Source of the DNA: Fomitopsis serialis
Lineage: Eukaryota; Basidiomycota; Agaricomycetes; Polyporales; Fomitopsidaceae
Length of the DNA stretch: 64,000 nucleotides
Assembly (NCBI RefSeq): GCF_022376445.1
Contig: NW_025954979.1
Coordinates: 1-64,000 of the forward strand
Reading direction: 5' to 3'
Part shown: positions 22,375 to 38,655 of the stretch, piece by piece
How the letters are laid out: each line of letters opens with the position of its first letter
Position numbering within the stretch: position 1 is the stretch's first letter
The notes under the pieces: generated by a model
Database searches by the model: none
What the model saw: only the letters and a program-made list of their open reading frames with translations
What the model was told of the DNA's origin: nothing
Position numbers and translations under genes: made by a program

Positions 22375-22893
22375 GCTGGCAGCACAAATTGCGTGCGGTC
22401 AATAGGATGATGGGTGTCGGTGTTTGGGGTAAGTGAAAGCCGGTGCGGGGCAGGCGTCAGTCAATATGGGGTAGGTCGCGTATGGCTGGGTATAACCGTG
22501 CAGGACCGGGATGCGAAGTGCACGGACGCGTCTCTAGGCTGTCTAGGGACTAGGGTAAGCGGCGCGTAGGGTAGTCTATGGGACGCGAGAAGGAGGGAGG
22601 CAGGAGGCCGGGGACGCGGGGGCACACGGGTGGCCGGGAGGGGGATAAAGAGGGATGCGCTGGCAGGCAGCGGTGCAGATTCAGAACGGCGAGGTCGCTG
22701 CCGCTGCCTCCTCCGATTTCATGTGCGGGGTTAGAGGCGCTGACTAAGCCTCAACGCGCTCAGGCCGCATATGGCAGCGCGCATGTCCGGTCCGTCTCGC
22801 GCGGCGCGTCCCTTCGCGATGGCCCTCACGCTCACGGAACAGAGTCTAAACTGTGTGAATACTATACACTACCGCGGCAACAGTGCCGGCACC
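22375..22893. promoter_or_regulatory. Upstream region of AGC1 / 3' flank of TRM5
   Basis: About 520 bp between the AGC1 start and the TRM5 stop, both on the minus strand. G-rich on the plus strand with GGGAGG-type runs at 22570-22650. No defined element. Confidence 0.4.
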
Positions 22894-24813
22894 TCATGTG
22901 CTTGCATACGCGACCTCGTACGGTAGTTGGAAGCTCAGACAGAACATCTCCTTGTTCGGCGCGACGCTCCTCACCCAGTACGACTCCACGGCCCCCACCA
23001 GCTTCGCCGCCAACGCGGCCTCCACCCTCTGCGCACCAGCCGCAGATCGTCAGCGGACAGGCCGATCTGCAAGGGCACCGATGCACTCACCTGCCGAATC
23101 TCCGCCGTCGCGAGGTCTGCCTCTTTTGCTCTTGTGAAGCCATAGCAGTGGATCATCGGCATCTTCTCCTGGCTGTCGTATATCCCGCTCAATCCCCGCC
23201 CGTCCGCATTCTCTGGGCCCAGCACGCCTCGGAACGCGTCGAGGAATTCAATCGCCGTCTCAGGCAGGTTCATCACGAAATGCGTATGCGTTTCCGCCGC
23301 CCTGGCTCTGGTCGTGCGTCCGGAGCCGGCGACGCGGGACGCGACTCTACGGGCGAGGGAGAGCGCGACCCTGTGGACGCAGGAGAGGGCGAACGGGCGG
23401 GGGATGATGAATGCGCACCAGATCGCCTCTTCCGTGCTCTCCTTTCTCGAGATATTTGCTTAGCCAGCTTTCTCGCCTGCGACCTGCTGATCTTGGGTGG
23501 GGGTGTAGGCGGCATGGGGTCGTTGTATACCCGGTTGAAGACATCTCGGATGAAATCACGCCCATCCATACACGAAGGATGCACAAGATCCGTCAGCTAA
23601 ATCAGGAGACGGATCAACTATACGAAGATGCCAGGCCGGAATGCTATTCGGACATACGTTGTTATCCGCGATGTTCACGAGCAGAAACTTGTAGCCATTC
23701 GGGTTAAGGTCGTTCGCCAAGACAGCACACCCCTTCTTCGCGGCGGGAAGGGCGAAGGGTCCGACACCTGCGAAGACATCCGCCACCACGTCCTCGGGCT
23801 TGAACTGGCTGACGATACGTGCGTGCTCCCCGTGGAGCCGAGCATTCCAGTAGACTTCGGCGAAATCGAAGGTGAATTGACAATCGCCTTCTTTCTATCA
23901 GATCCGACGTTATTTTCTAAACTGCCTTGTGATGTAAATCGAAACACACCTGTTGCACCAGGGTGGTGGGCTCTCCAGCCAGGATTTCCATCGGAAACAC
24001 GCGATAGATATTCTTCTTGATACTGTCGGTTTTGTTGACGACAGTACGAATGTGAGGACTGTTTTTCTGGAGGTCGAAGTTGAGTAACTGCGTCGTGAGG
24101 AAGAGTCACAGCACATACGTCCAGGAAAACCTGCGCAATGATATGCTTCCAAGGTATCCATTCGTCATTCAAATTGAGGTGTGCTGCACGAAATCAGCCA
24201 TCGCTCAACGGGGGAACGTACACACACACCTACATGCCCAACTGAAGCGAACCCCGATGGCTTTTCTTCCAGGTCTTCGGGAAGTATGGCCTCCAGGATG
24301 TCCTCTACAATACCCGTTCATCAATGGACACGTTGTACCGAGGCCTGAACCGCGAACGCACCTGCGGGCCAATAGTTGTAATCCAGGTGCAAATCATAGG
24401 GCTGCAACGTGATGGAGTGCTCCTTCAAGAAGTCCTTAGCCTCTTGCGGGAGCTCGTCTAGCTTGCACGGACATCAACGCCGTACTACAGACGCACATGA
24501 CGGTCAATGCCCACGGACCTTCGTGTCCAGCATCAAGCAGCACTAGGCGGTAATCCTCCTCATCCGCGCGTTGGATGGAGCGCCAGTGTGGGAGCGCCAC
24601 AAGGCTCTAGCACAGACCGATGAGCCACTGGGAGTGAGAAGCGTCCAAAGTAAACACACACTTGCGCATCTCCTGCGCGGACCGAACGGAGCCCGTCAGC
24701 CGCTGGGGCACCTTGGCGCGAGGATGGGATGGTCTTCTTGAATGCGTCGCGGTCGAGCTCCTTCATGCCACGGTGGACCGGGGGAGACGCGTCGATCTTC
24801 GTGCGGGCGCCAT
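22894..24813 (-). CDS. TRM5: tRNA (guanine-N1-)-methyltransferase Trm5
   Basis: Trm5 methylates G37 of tRNAs next to the anticodon, preventing frameshifts; it is essential or nearly so in fungi. Exons (minus): 24813-24662, 24606-24519, 24457-24362, 24304-24230, 24183-24119, 24066-23950, 23894-23658, 23596-23091, 23028-22894. Marks are [13 protein letters not shown] near the start, [52 protein letters not shown], the SAM-binding [33 protein letters not shown] and [19 protein letters not shown] Ser/Pro/Arg-rich insert sits between [12 protein letters not shown] and the NLP motif. Five single-base slips (near 24797, 24739, 24729, 24600 and 23284) break the frame; adding five bases gives 1476 nt, or 491 residues. 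The start at 24813 needs the first slip to be restored; otherwise Met at 24765 is used. Confidence 0.9.
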
Positions 24814-25242
24814 GGTGAAGTCGGGGCGACGGAGACGCGGCGGGGCGGGGGGTGGAGGGGCGGGCGGGAGAGACGAAGACGAGCGAGCATGGCCTCCGCC
24901 TTTTCTCTGTCTCGAGTCAAAACGGGCCTTGCGCGCAGGTAGCGCCCGTACCGTGACCGTGGCCGATCGATCGCCATCTTCATCTCGCCCTCCATCTCGC
25001 GTACGCTCCCCGCTGCACGACACAGACAACCACAAGGTGAACGGCGCACTGGCCCGTCTTCGTCGTATGTCGCGTCGCTTTCGTGGAGACCTGTCTGCGG
25101 TTGTTCACTTCAGACAGGTCTCCAAGTGAGTGATGCATGCCCCAGATTGAAGCATCGCGCGTCGTCTCGCACCTCCACTCACCATCTGACGAGTCTCTCA
25201 CTGTCTCTCAGGCAAACACCACTACATCTGCGTCCTCGCGAT
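24814..25242. promoter_or_regulatory. Divergent promoter between TRM5 and the TatD-like gene
   Basis: About 430 bp between two start codons facing away from each other. It contains a perfect 13-bp inverted repeat (see separate entry). Short frames here have no domain support. Confidence 0.55.
25085..25123. repeat. Perfect 13-bp inverted repeat with 13-nt loop
   Basis: GGAGACCTGTCTG at 25085-25097 is exactly reverse-complemented by CAGACAGGTCTCC at 25111-25123, with a 13-base spacer. It lies 120 bp upstream of the modelled TatD start and 270 bp upstream of the TRM5 start. Confidence 0.9.
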
Positions 25243-26482
25243 ATGCCTGATTTCTCTGACCTTCCTCCGCTGCCTTCACCATCCGTTTAGCGCACGTCGT
25301 CGACGTACACTGTCACCCGACCGATTCACCTCTGGACGATGAGCTCTTCTCGACGCTCCCGCACCGCATATGTGCCATGGCGACTCGCGACACCGACCAA
25401 GAGCTCGTCGCCGACCTCGCACGTCGGTACCCCGACAAAGTAACTCCATGCTTCGGTACGTCCTCCGTGCCCTCTCAAGTCAATCGCACATCCCTACCCC
25501 TCCCTGCAGGCTACCACCCATGGTTCACGCACTGGATCTCCCTCTCCGACGCCCCCTCCAAAGAACCACACTACCGCGCCCTCTTCCTCCCCGAGACCGA
25601 GCCCAAGCCCGAGCACGAAGCCGCCTTCGCCCGGCTCCTCCCCTCCCTCCCCGCGCCCACCCCACTCTCCCACATCCTCCGCACCTTGCGCGCCTCCCTC
25701 GCGGCCTTCCCCCGCGCCCTTCTCGGCGAAGTCGGGCTCGACCGCGTCTGCCGCGTCCCCTTCTCCCCGCCCGCCGACCCGCCCTACGCCTCCTCGAGCA
25801 CGGCGGACGCCCGGGCGCTCTCCCCGTTCACGATCCCGCTCGCGCACCAGGCCGCGGTCCTCGAGGCGCAGCTCGCGCTCGCGGTCGGGCTCCGGCGCAA
25901 CGTGAGCATGCACAGCGTGAAGGCGCAGCAGGCGACGCTCGAGCTCCTCGCGCGCATGCGGGCGCGGCACGGGCGCGCGTGGGACGCGATCAGCGTCGAC
26001 ATGCATAGCTGCGGCTTGAGCGCGCAGACGTGGGCCGCCGTCGAGGTGCGTGAGCCATGCCGTGCCGTCGCGCTATGGACGCTAACCGGCGCGGGCATGG
26101 GAGTAGAAAGCCCACTGCAACGTCTTCCTCTCCCTGTCTACCGCGATCAACTCCCGTTCACCCGCACACACCACGCTCATCCGCGCGTGCGCGCCCGGCC
26201 GGATCCTCGTCGAGTCCGACTTCCACGACGTCGCCTACAGCGCGCCCTACGTCTGGGACATGGTCTGCCGCATCGCCGACGCGCGGGGATGGCCCGTCGA
26301 GCAGACCGCGGAGGAGCTCGACGGTGATGGGGAGGGTGAGGATGGGGTGGTGAGAGGAAAGGTGTGGTGAAGCGGTTGGAGGAGAACTGGCAGCGTTTCG
26401 TGCACGGCGGGCATGTGCCGCAGACCGGAGGAGGGACCGGAGGAAGCTGCTGTTGGGCGAGTCTGAATCGGACGAGGAGTAG
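25243..26482 (+). CDS. TatD-family metal-dependent hydrolase
   Basis: Exons: 25243-25455, 25510-26045, 26107-26482. The protein opens MPDFSDLPPLPS and then has the TatD first metal motif VVDVHCHPT. GYHPWFTHW follows intron 1, then ALLGEVGLDR (the metal-binding Glu), NVSMHSVKAQQA, VDMHSCG and RILVESDFHD (final Asp). TatD proteins are TIM-barrel hydrolases, some with 3'-5' exonuclease activity; fungal versions are little studied (fission yeast Scn1 is related). The segment after EEL is low-complexity and ends LLLGESESDEE. Three slips are needed: one before AHVVDVHC near 25290, and two near 26367 and 26421. Adding three bases gives 1128 nt, or 375 residues. The last 60 residues are uncertain. 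Confidence 0.82.
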
Positions 26483-26742
26483 ACGTCCTGAATGTGGTAA
26501 GAAGAGTAAAAGCAAAGCCTCTCGCTCAGACTCTCATTCGTAAAATAACCAAGCCTATGTTGAGCCTATGACACATTAAACGTCCGTCGCGGGAGAGCTA
26601 TAATATAAGCAAACCAACAGCGTCACGAACACCCACACCCTGCCCCCAACTAGCACGGCTCCTCTGTCTTATCCTGACGCAGAGCCCCTGTCTCGCACCC
26701 GGATCCACACAGGATGTGTATCCGAACCCACCAACCCATTCG
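26483..26742. other. Convergent intergenic region
   Basis: 3' flanks of the TatD-like and GOS1 genes. Nothing notable beyond AT-richer sequence. Confidence 0.4.
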
Positions 26743-27915
26743 CTAGAATACATACATGAGCAGGAGGACCGTGCAGACCCCGATCACGCTGCCGACGATG
26801 ATCGAGTCTCGCCTCCGGCGCGACTTGATCATGCCAATCACTCCGTTGATGCCGGGTATCGAACCTATGCGAACGTCACGGTCAGTGGGATCTTGGGTGG
26901 TAAACACGAGGAGGGCAACGCACTGAGTACGCCCTGCATGCGCGAGTTAATCCCGGAGATGGTCAGTCTCTGGCGGGCGAACTCTGCGCGCGTCTCGTAC
27001 GCCTGCCTGTGTGTGGAGAGCCGCGAACGGCCTCTGGGTAAGCGGGTGATAGCGGGAGGCGCACAAGCAGAACGCACGAGAGGACGTCGTCCGTCATGCG
27101 GTGTGAGCTGTCGATGTGCCCGCGCTCCGCGAGCAGTGAGTCTGCTGCTGACGACTTGTACGCGCTGCGCGGCATTCGCTGGTTAGTTCCTAGGGTCGCA
27201 CGCAGAGGGAATGAGGGAAGACCCACTCGATGTCGTTCCGGACACCGCTCAGAAGGTTCGCCTGGTCTAGTGCTGTTTGTACGTTTGTCTGGGCGGAGGA
27301 GTGTTAGTCTGTCGCCTGGGGTGGGATGCATGTCCCCGACTCTGAACGCATGGGTTGGACTGGACCTGCACATGTGCTAGTACGCGAGAGGCACGGCTCA
27401 CCTTCGTGTGCGTCGACTTGCCCTGGTAGTCATGCTATAGAGGTCAAGAAGAACGCTGCAACCTCTTGAGAAACCCATACACTCTTCCACGCATACTCCC
27501 GCACATCCAGAGTCGGAGACGACCGAACGCACTCGTTCACGTACCTTCGTCCTGCGAAGCTCCCTCGCGTAGTCCTGGTACACTTCCCGATGCCGCTGTA
27601 TCGCGCGGAGCATCGACTGCGACGGCGGGTTCTGCGTATCGTCCGCCAGCCGCGAGAGCTGGTCGTTGTTCTCCTTCAGCTGAACGACACGCTCAGCACC
27701 CTCCCGCATCCGCCAGCAACAGGCAGGCGCACCTTCTCGAGCAGCTCGTCAACGTCCGCCTCCATGTCCCGCCACCGCTCCGCGGACCCGCCCGCCTCGA
27801 GGTCGTCCGGGGTGTGCGTGACGGTGCTCGCGAGGCGCGCGTAGGAGGTGAGCTTCGTGTCGAAGAGGGATTCGAGCGTGCGGCATTGTCGGTGGAGGGA
27901 GTCGTAGGTGGCCAT
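26743..27915 (-). CDS. GOS1: Golgi SNARE Gos1 (GOSR1/GS28 homologue)
   Basis: Exons (minus): 27915-27733, 27679-27545, 27288-27227, 27164-27078, 27006-26924, 26864-26743; 223 residues with no frame break. Gos1 is a Qb-SNARE of the Golgi that pairs with Sed5, Ykt6 and Sft1 in retrograde traffic. It starts MATYDSLHRQCRTLE and has LRAIQRHREVYQDYAREL, then ALDQANLLSGVRNDI, the SNARE motif (LLAERGHIDSSHRMTDDVL to SGINSRMQGVL) and a C-terminal anchor (DSIIVGSVIGVCTVLLLMYV, stop 2 residues later). An extra 33-nt open segment (27434-27402), flanked by AG and GT, sits inside the longest intron and keeps frame, so alternative inclusion is possible. Confidence 0.92.
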
Positions 27916-29231
27916 GGCTAGCAGAGCACAGTATGGGCAGAGGAGGTACACGCGGTCACGTAGCACGTATACTGTATTATAGTGGCGTGTCAGTGTCACG
28001 GACTCGTGCGCTGCTGCTCGACGACCACCACACACTCAGGCGCTCGGCATCATCGTACTATCGAACGTCGACTTGTCTTCGTTGACATTGTCATTGACAT
28101 CGACTGGCCGGCCTTTGTTGATTCGGTTCTTTCGGTCCCTTCGATGCTGGCTACATACCGTGTGCAGGCAGCTGAACAGGTAGAAGAGCAAGCGGATAAT
28201 ACATAACAGTCATCCTGGCTTCCTATGTATCAGGCTACTTCATTGACTACTCTTTCCCCCCATGCTAAAGGGACGGTCCCGAATCGTGCAAAACCACATC
28301 TTTGCCCTTGAATCGGGAGGGACGTTGACTGCAAGTGAATTAGCCGCAGTTCGAGATTGGAGGAGTATCCTCAGTAGGCCTCATCGTTGGGCCCACGCGA
28401 ACATCTTTCTCTAACCCTGATGTCAAGAGGTCAAACAGACCCTCCGGAGGTAGCCACAGCAAAGATGCGAAATAGAATCAATCCCTGTACGTTGTTCCAG
28501 TAAGTGCATCTCCCAACCTTTTGAAATGGCATTCGAGGGTGAGCATAATCGACAATGCGGTCTTACGAGGTTGCCAGATGATTGTGACCCTAGAACCACT
28601 TAGACAATGCATTCACTGTAAGTAGGCGACTTACGGCAAACTTACAGTGCCTCCCTCTGCTGTCGAGGCATTAATCCGTCATTGGCACCGCAGGACGGGG
28701 CGTCGCTATCGATTCGCACACACAAATAGTAAGGAAGCTACGGCGTATGCTCCGCGGCATGGGAGTGTCTGCTGTTCTTGCGTGGAGTGGCCCTGTGCCT
28801 ACCCGGATGCGAGTACGAGGCCTCGTCTCGCGGTGGGCTATGGCAGCCCCATCGTACCGCATTGTCGGGAATTTGCTATGCAAGACGCGCTCTAGAGCGT
28901 CACCGAGTGGACCTGTCCTCGCACGCAGGGAGAACGGCCCCGCACGCCGCGAGCAAACTCACGCGGACGCGGCGTCCCTCTCCCACTGAGTCCCAGCAAA
29001 GGCGTGCGCATAGCACGACGTCAGCGTCCCGCTCGAGCCGCCCGTCTGCTATCCGCTCTACTACCGCGTCGTCACTGACGTCATCGTCAGCATCAGTACA
29101 CACCCCGCACCACACCCGCAGCTATAAGAGCAGCCACGACCAGCCTCTCTGCCCCTCACAACCTTCACGACCCGCATCTTCACCTACAACCCGTTTTACA
29201 TTTTTACGACCGTCACCAACTACCAATCACC
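27916..29231. promoter_or_regulatory. Divergent 1.3-kb region between GOS1 and the small hydrophobic gene
   Basis: No gene supported. A TATA-like box TATAAG at 29123-29128 lies about 105 bp before the small hydrophobic gene's ATG, followed by CT-rich sequence typical of fungal leaders. Confidence 0.5.
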
Positions 29232-29571
29232 ATGGTATGTCCACCGGCCCTGCGCATTCCGAACGATGCTAACCGACAGCCATTTGTAGGGTACCGTTGT
29301 CTCTGCGATTGCTGGCGGCATCGAGGCCATCGTCTCGGCCATTGCGAGCATCATCATGATCATCGTCGGCACCATTGCCACGGTGAGCTCCCCCTATTCC
29401 TCTGACCATCGAGCAAGCCACTGACCTGCGCCCTCACAGATCATCGTCACCATCTTCGACATCATCTTCGACATCATCTGTTGCAACTGGTGCGGCGGAC
29501 GCACCCGCAGGACTGGAACGCACAGATATGGATCATGGGGTTCGGGACGCAGAGGCCGCTCAACAATCTGA
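29232..29571 (+). CDS. Small Gly/Ile-rich hydrophobic membrane protein
   Basis: Exon 1 is the ATG alone (29232-29234), followed by GTATGT; exon 2 is 29290-29382 and exon 3 is 29440-29571, for 75 residues. The sequence starts MGTVVSAIAGGIEAIVSAIA, continues with two long Ile/Val-rich stretches that could be one hairpin or a single long membrane span, and then has a DIIFDIICCNWCGG cysteine motif with a basic Gly/Arg/Ser tail. I recall similar short proteins as common in agaric and polypore fungi, but know no function. The TATA box and tidy introns argue that it is expressed. Confidence 0.75.
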
Positions 29572-30477
29572 GTGACTGACTGCTAGGCACCCCTTTCCCT
29601 TTCCCCTCACCGTACGAAGACGATGACCTAATGATACCGCCGCATACCCCTTGCAATACCCTACCATGTGTTTAATCACTCGCCTCCTGGACGTAGACTG
29701 AATCAATGTATTCATGCAGTATGCACTGTCACTCTGTCGGTGGGATCCCGTCCATGTAAGCGTTGAACATGATGGCAAGCATTCATGCTGCTACCGTATA
29801 GTCTAAATCGTGCAACAAAGAGACATAATGTAGTGGCTTCTTTCAGTAGCTCAAGACAAGTGCCGTTCAGTGTTGCCAACGTCCGCTTCATGCATCATGA
29901 AGGGTGCGAAGTCTCGGGATGTTGGACTTTGATATATTATCTCGTGGGCTCTGTTGAACGCGCACCCTTTTGCTAGCCCCAAAGAGCGGTGTCAGCGCTT
30001 CAGCTTTCTGGCAGCTGACCGCATCAATATCTTCCGGCAAAGAGCAGTTCAAACCGATGGTACAGTCCTTCGTGGTACTTCGGAGGTCTGGCAAGTCGTA
30101 CTTCTCGCAGTCTAGGCGCAGTGAGTGAATTGATGAAGATGCACCCAAACAGAATGCACCCTAGACGAGATTGGCGGCGTCGGTGTTATCAGGAGCGCTG
30201 ACCCTACACAAAGCGTCCGTCGCAATCAAAACGTACCTCGCAAGGTCGGGTTCACAATCGCTGGTTCGAGCGAGCGACGCTCACCTAAAAGGAGTGGGAA
30301 GACTGAAATCCTGCAGTGAACAAACCTCGTTCAAGAACTGATATACCACACCTCCAAGTCCATTCATAGTAGCTCAAGAAGTGAGCCAAAACATAAAGCA
30401 ATCTGTCCAGGACAAACGGACACCGCCGACGTCCTCTCATAAGTCATAACAAACGCCACCATGCCACGCACTAGCAC
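29572..30477. other. Convergent intergenic region, 0.9 kb
   Basis: 3' flank of the small hydrophobic gene and of the BTB gene. Short frames only; no tRNA or repeat recognised. Confidence 0.45.
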
Positions 30478-32522
30478 CTACGCCCGCGCCGCACTGACCC
30501 TGACCATAATCTCGCTGATCACATCCGCCGCGTGAGGCACGCGCCCGCTCGTCACTTCCACCATCTTGCTTCGGAACGCCGAGCTCGCGGCGAGCGTGTC
30601 CCAGTAGCGCACGACCGAGCGGAGCGTGAGCTGCTTAATCTCGGGGTACCTGCGGCGAGGTCGCAGTCGTGAGCATGCGCGTGATTCGGATAGGGTGGTG
30701 GTGGGAGGGGCGCTTACTGTGCGGTGAACGGGCTGAACACTTCTGTCAGCACGGTGTCCGGCGTGAGCTGCGACTCGAGGTGGTGCAGCGCCAGCTTCCG
30801 CAGGCCGTCGAGCGATAACTGTGTCCCAGCATAGACATCGTCTATCAGCGATCTGTTCTGCGCGAGCCGTGTAGCGCACTAACCTTATGCGCGAGCCTGT
30901 AGATAGACCGGCATGACGCGGGAGGTGGACGGTTCGTCTCCTCTACTACCACAGCAACGTTGCCGATATTCTGACTTGCGAGTGCCCCAGGCCGCGGAGC
31001 CACGCGTTGCACCTTGAGCGGCGCGAATTCGATGATACCCGTGTACAGGTAGTACAACAGTGCCTCCCATCTACACCCAGTCCAAGTCAGTCACTGGTAG
31101 CAGCTGTGGCTGAAGGTGTGACGTACGTGCGGGAGGCAGCGCCGAGGAGGACGATCGTTGTCCCGTCGAACGCTATCGTCGATCGATCATGGTGAGAACG
31201 CGCACATGGGCTACGCGATGACTCCCGTTCCACTCACTGTTCTCGCCGTAGAGCTCGTAGCCCTCCTCCCGCTTGTTCAGCACCATCTCGAACGACATCG
31301 TCGACGCCAGCATCGGGTCTGCCCGTCGCTCAGCACCGACTCGTATCTACTCGCGACGCGCATGACAGACTCACCTTCATCGTCGATAATCTGGCCCTCA
31401 AGCTCGTCCTTCATGGAGGCCCTCGCCATGTCTGCTGCCAGTGACAACGGCGGGTACTGATATCCTTGCTTCTGGGACTCGCGCGGCTCGCTCTTGATGA
31501 CAACAAGATCGCCATCCTCGTCTTCCTCCTCCTCGTCCGGCTCGAAATCACTGTCCGGCTCCCCATCCTCCGACTTAAGGTTGTACTTGTCGAGTCGTTC
31601 GCCCTTCGGCAGCTCGAAGCCCTCCAGGTGCGTTTCAACATCCAGGACTACCATCCGAACGCATCTTCGTGAGCACGGGCGACGACTGCAGAAGAGTAAG
31701 GGACGTACGTGACTCGCACCGCTCATACCACATCGCTAGCTCCTCCATATTCGCGTAGAACACCCTCGGACAGGTGACCTTCCCCTCCGAGCTCCGCCTC
31801 CTGAACACAATGAACCGCGTCCGACCCACTGGCTTTGCCGTCAACACTCTATGTATCAGCTCCAGCGTAGGCCTCGCACTGGGGCTCGGCTTCACGCTCG
31901 GACTCTCCTCCTCCTTCTTCGCGCTGCTGCTCCTGGACACACTCGGCGACACCGCCGCGGCCCCGGCCTTGACGCTCACCCGCACAACGACCGCATTCTC
32001 CGCAAGCATCCGGTCCGTCGACTCGAACGTTCTCTGTGCGAGTATCGTGCCCGCATAGGCGATTGCGCGGCCCCCTCCCCCCTCTGCGCGCTCCCGGCGG
32101 AGTGCGCGTGTCGCATACGTATGCCCGCTGAGCGAGTGCACGGTCGCGGTGACCTGCATGCCGGGCATGCCCAGCACGGACGAGCAGCTGCCCGGGTCCG
32201 CATCGTACATCGCCAGGCGTGCTTTGCGCTGCCGCGAGGAGGAGCCCTCCGACGAGCGCGAGATCTTGAGGACGAGCCCCGGCCAGAGCACCCCGGTCGA
32301 CCGCGGCTCAGCATAGACATCTACTGGGTCGTCATATTGTTCTTCTTCATATTGCTCTTCAGCTTCTGGGTCGCCTTCCGGGGGAGGGGGAGGGGGCAAG
32401 GGGCGACGCGCGGCGGGTGCGGGGGGGACGAAGAACGCACGCAGGTTGTCGAGGGTGAAGCTGAAGGAGACGTCGAGCGACGCCGACTCCTGGCGGGCAC
32501 TGAGGTAGCTTGCGTGTGCCAT
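30478..32522 (-). CDS. BTB/POZ domain protein (SPOP-like fungal family)
   Basis: Exons (minus): 32522-31720, 31664-31375, 31318-31238, 31172-31127, 31070-30884, 30818-30718, 30649-30478; exactly 1680 nt, 559 residues, intact. The N-terminal third (LDVSFSFTLDNLRAFF, VLWPGLVLKISRSSE, MQVTATVHS) may be a divergent MATH-like beta region. A Ser/Lys-rich stretch and an acidic EEEEEDEDGD stretch follow, then the BTB core: FDGTTIVLLGAASRTWEALLYYLYTGIIEFAPL and the helix SIYRLAHKLSLDGLRKLALHHL. Such proteins usually recruit substrates to Cul3 ubiquitin ligases. The substrate is unknown. The family is greatly expanded in basidiomycetes. Confidence 0.8.
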
Positions 32523-33082
32523 TTTGGTGTTGGGTATGGTGGGGTGTGTGGATAGACGCGGCTCCCGTAGGGTTCGCGGTTAGGGGTGGTACTGTATAGT
32601 TCAGCGAGGCGGGGCGATTACGTCTATGTTTTGTATGCTGCTCAACCTCGTGGGGGAGCGACTGCGGTGCTGTCGGCGCGCGGAAGCTGGCAGGCTGTTT
32701 TGTGGGTATCCAGTGAGGATGCCAGGGTATGGAAGTGGCTCGGTATGGCGGTGTCCTTGGAGGGACTCTATTGCGAAGTACCCAGGGAATAGGACGCGTC
32801 ATTCGGATTTAGACGCGCTTCTACGCGTCTCCTTCTCGCGTATGGTCACGCGCACACCCGGCCAGTCGTACGGCGCACAACTTAGAACATACAGCGCCAC
32901 TGCAGCAGCAGGCCATATCCTTGCTACACTATAACCCGCGTTTGATTCTTCGATACCAAACGACAGTACAAGAAAACACGCCAACACAACAACATATATA
33001 TCGTACAATGTCGTAGCAGGAACACACTAACAGCCCGATTCCATTCCTTGTTTCGTCACCGTCCATTTCCGCCGTCCACTTC
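32523..33082. other. Intergenic region
   Basis: Promoter side of the BTB gene and 3' flank of NBR1. Nothing specific seen. Confidence 0.4.
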
Positions 33083-38540
<5,458 letters not shown>

Positions 38541-38655
38541 GGTCGGGGAGTGGCTCAGGTAGTTGGCGGGAGGAATCCGAGAGCGGTGCGCGCGTCGTCA
38601 CCACTATATACCCCGCAGGCGCCCTAGTACACGGGCGCTGCGCCATCACGTGCAA
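38541..38655. promoter_or_regulatory. Very short bidirectional promoter, NBR1 / ADC lyase
   Basis: Only 115 bp separate the two start codons, which face apart. The minus-strand TATATAGTGGTG around 38597-38608 offers a TATA-like element. Both genes must share this segment. Confidence 0.6.

Noticed and set aside
25370..26008. 212-codon Arg/Pro-rich frame
   Set aside because: It is an overlapping frame of the TatD-like exons, which carry the family motifs.
30225..30300. GGTTCGAG resembling a tRNA B box
   Set aside because: No matching A box or cloverleaf stems could be formed around it.
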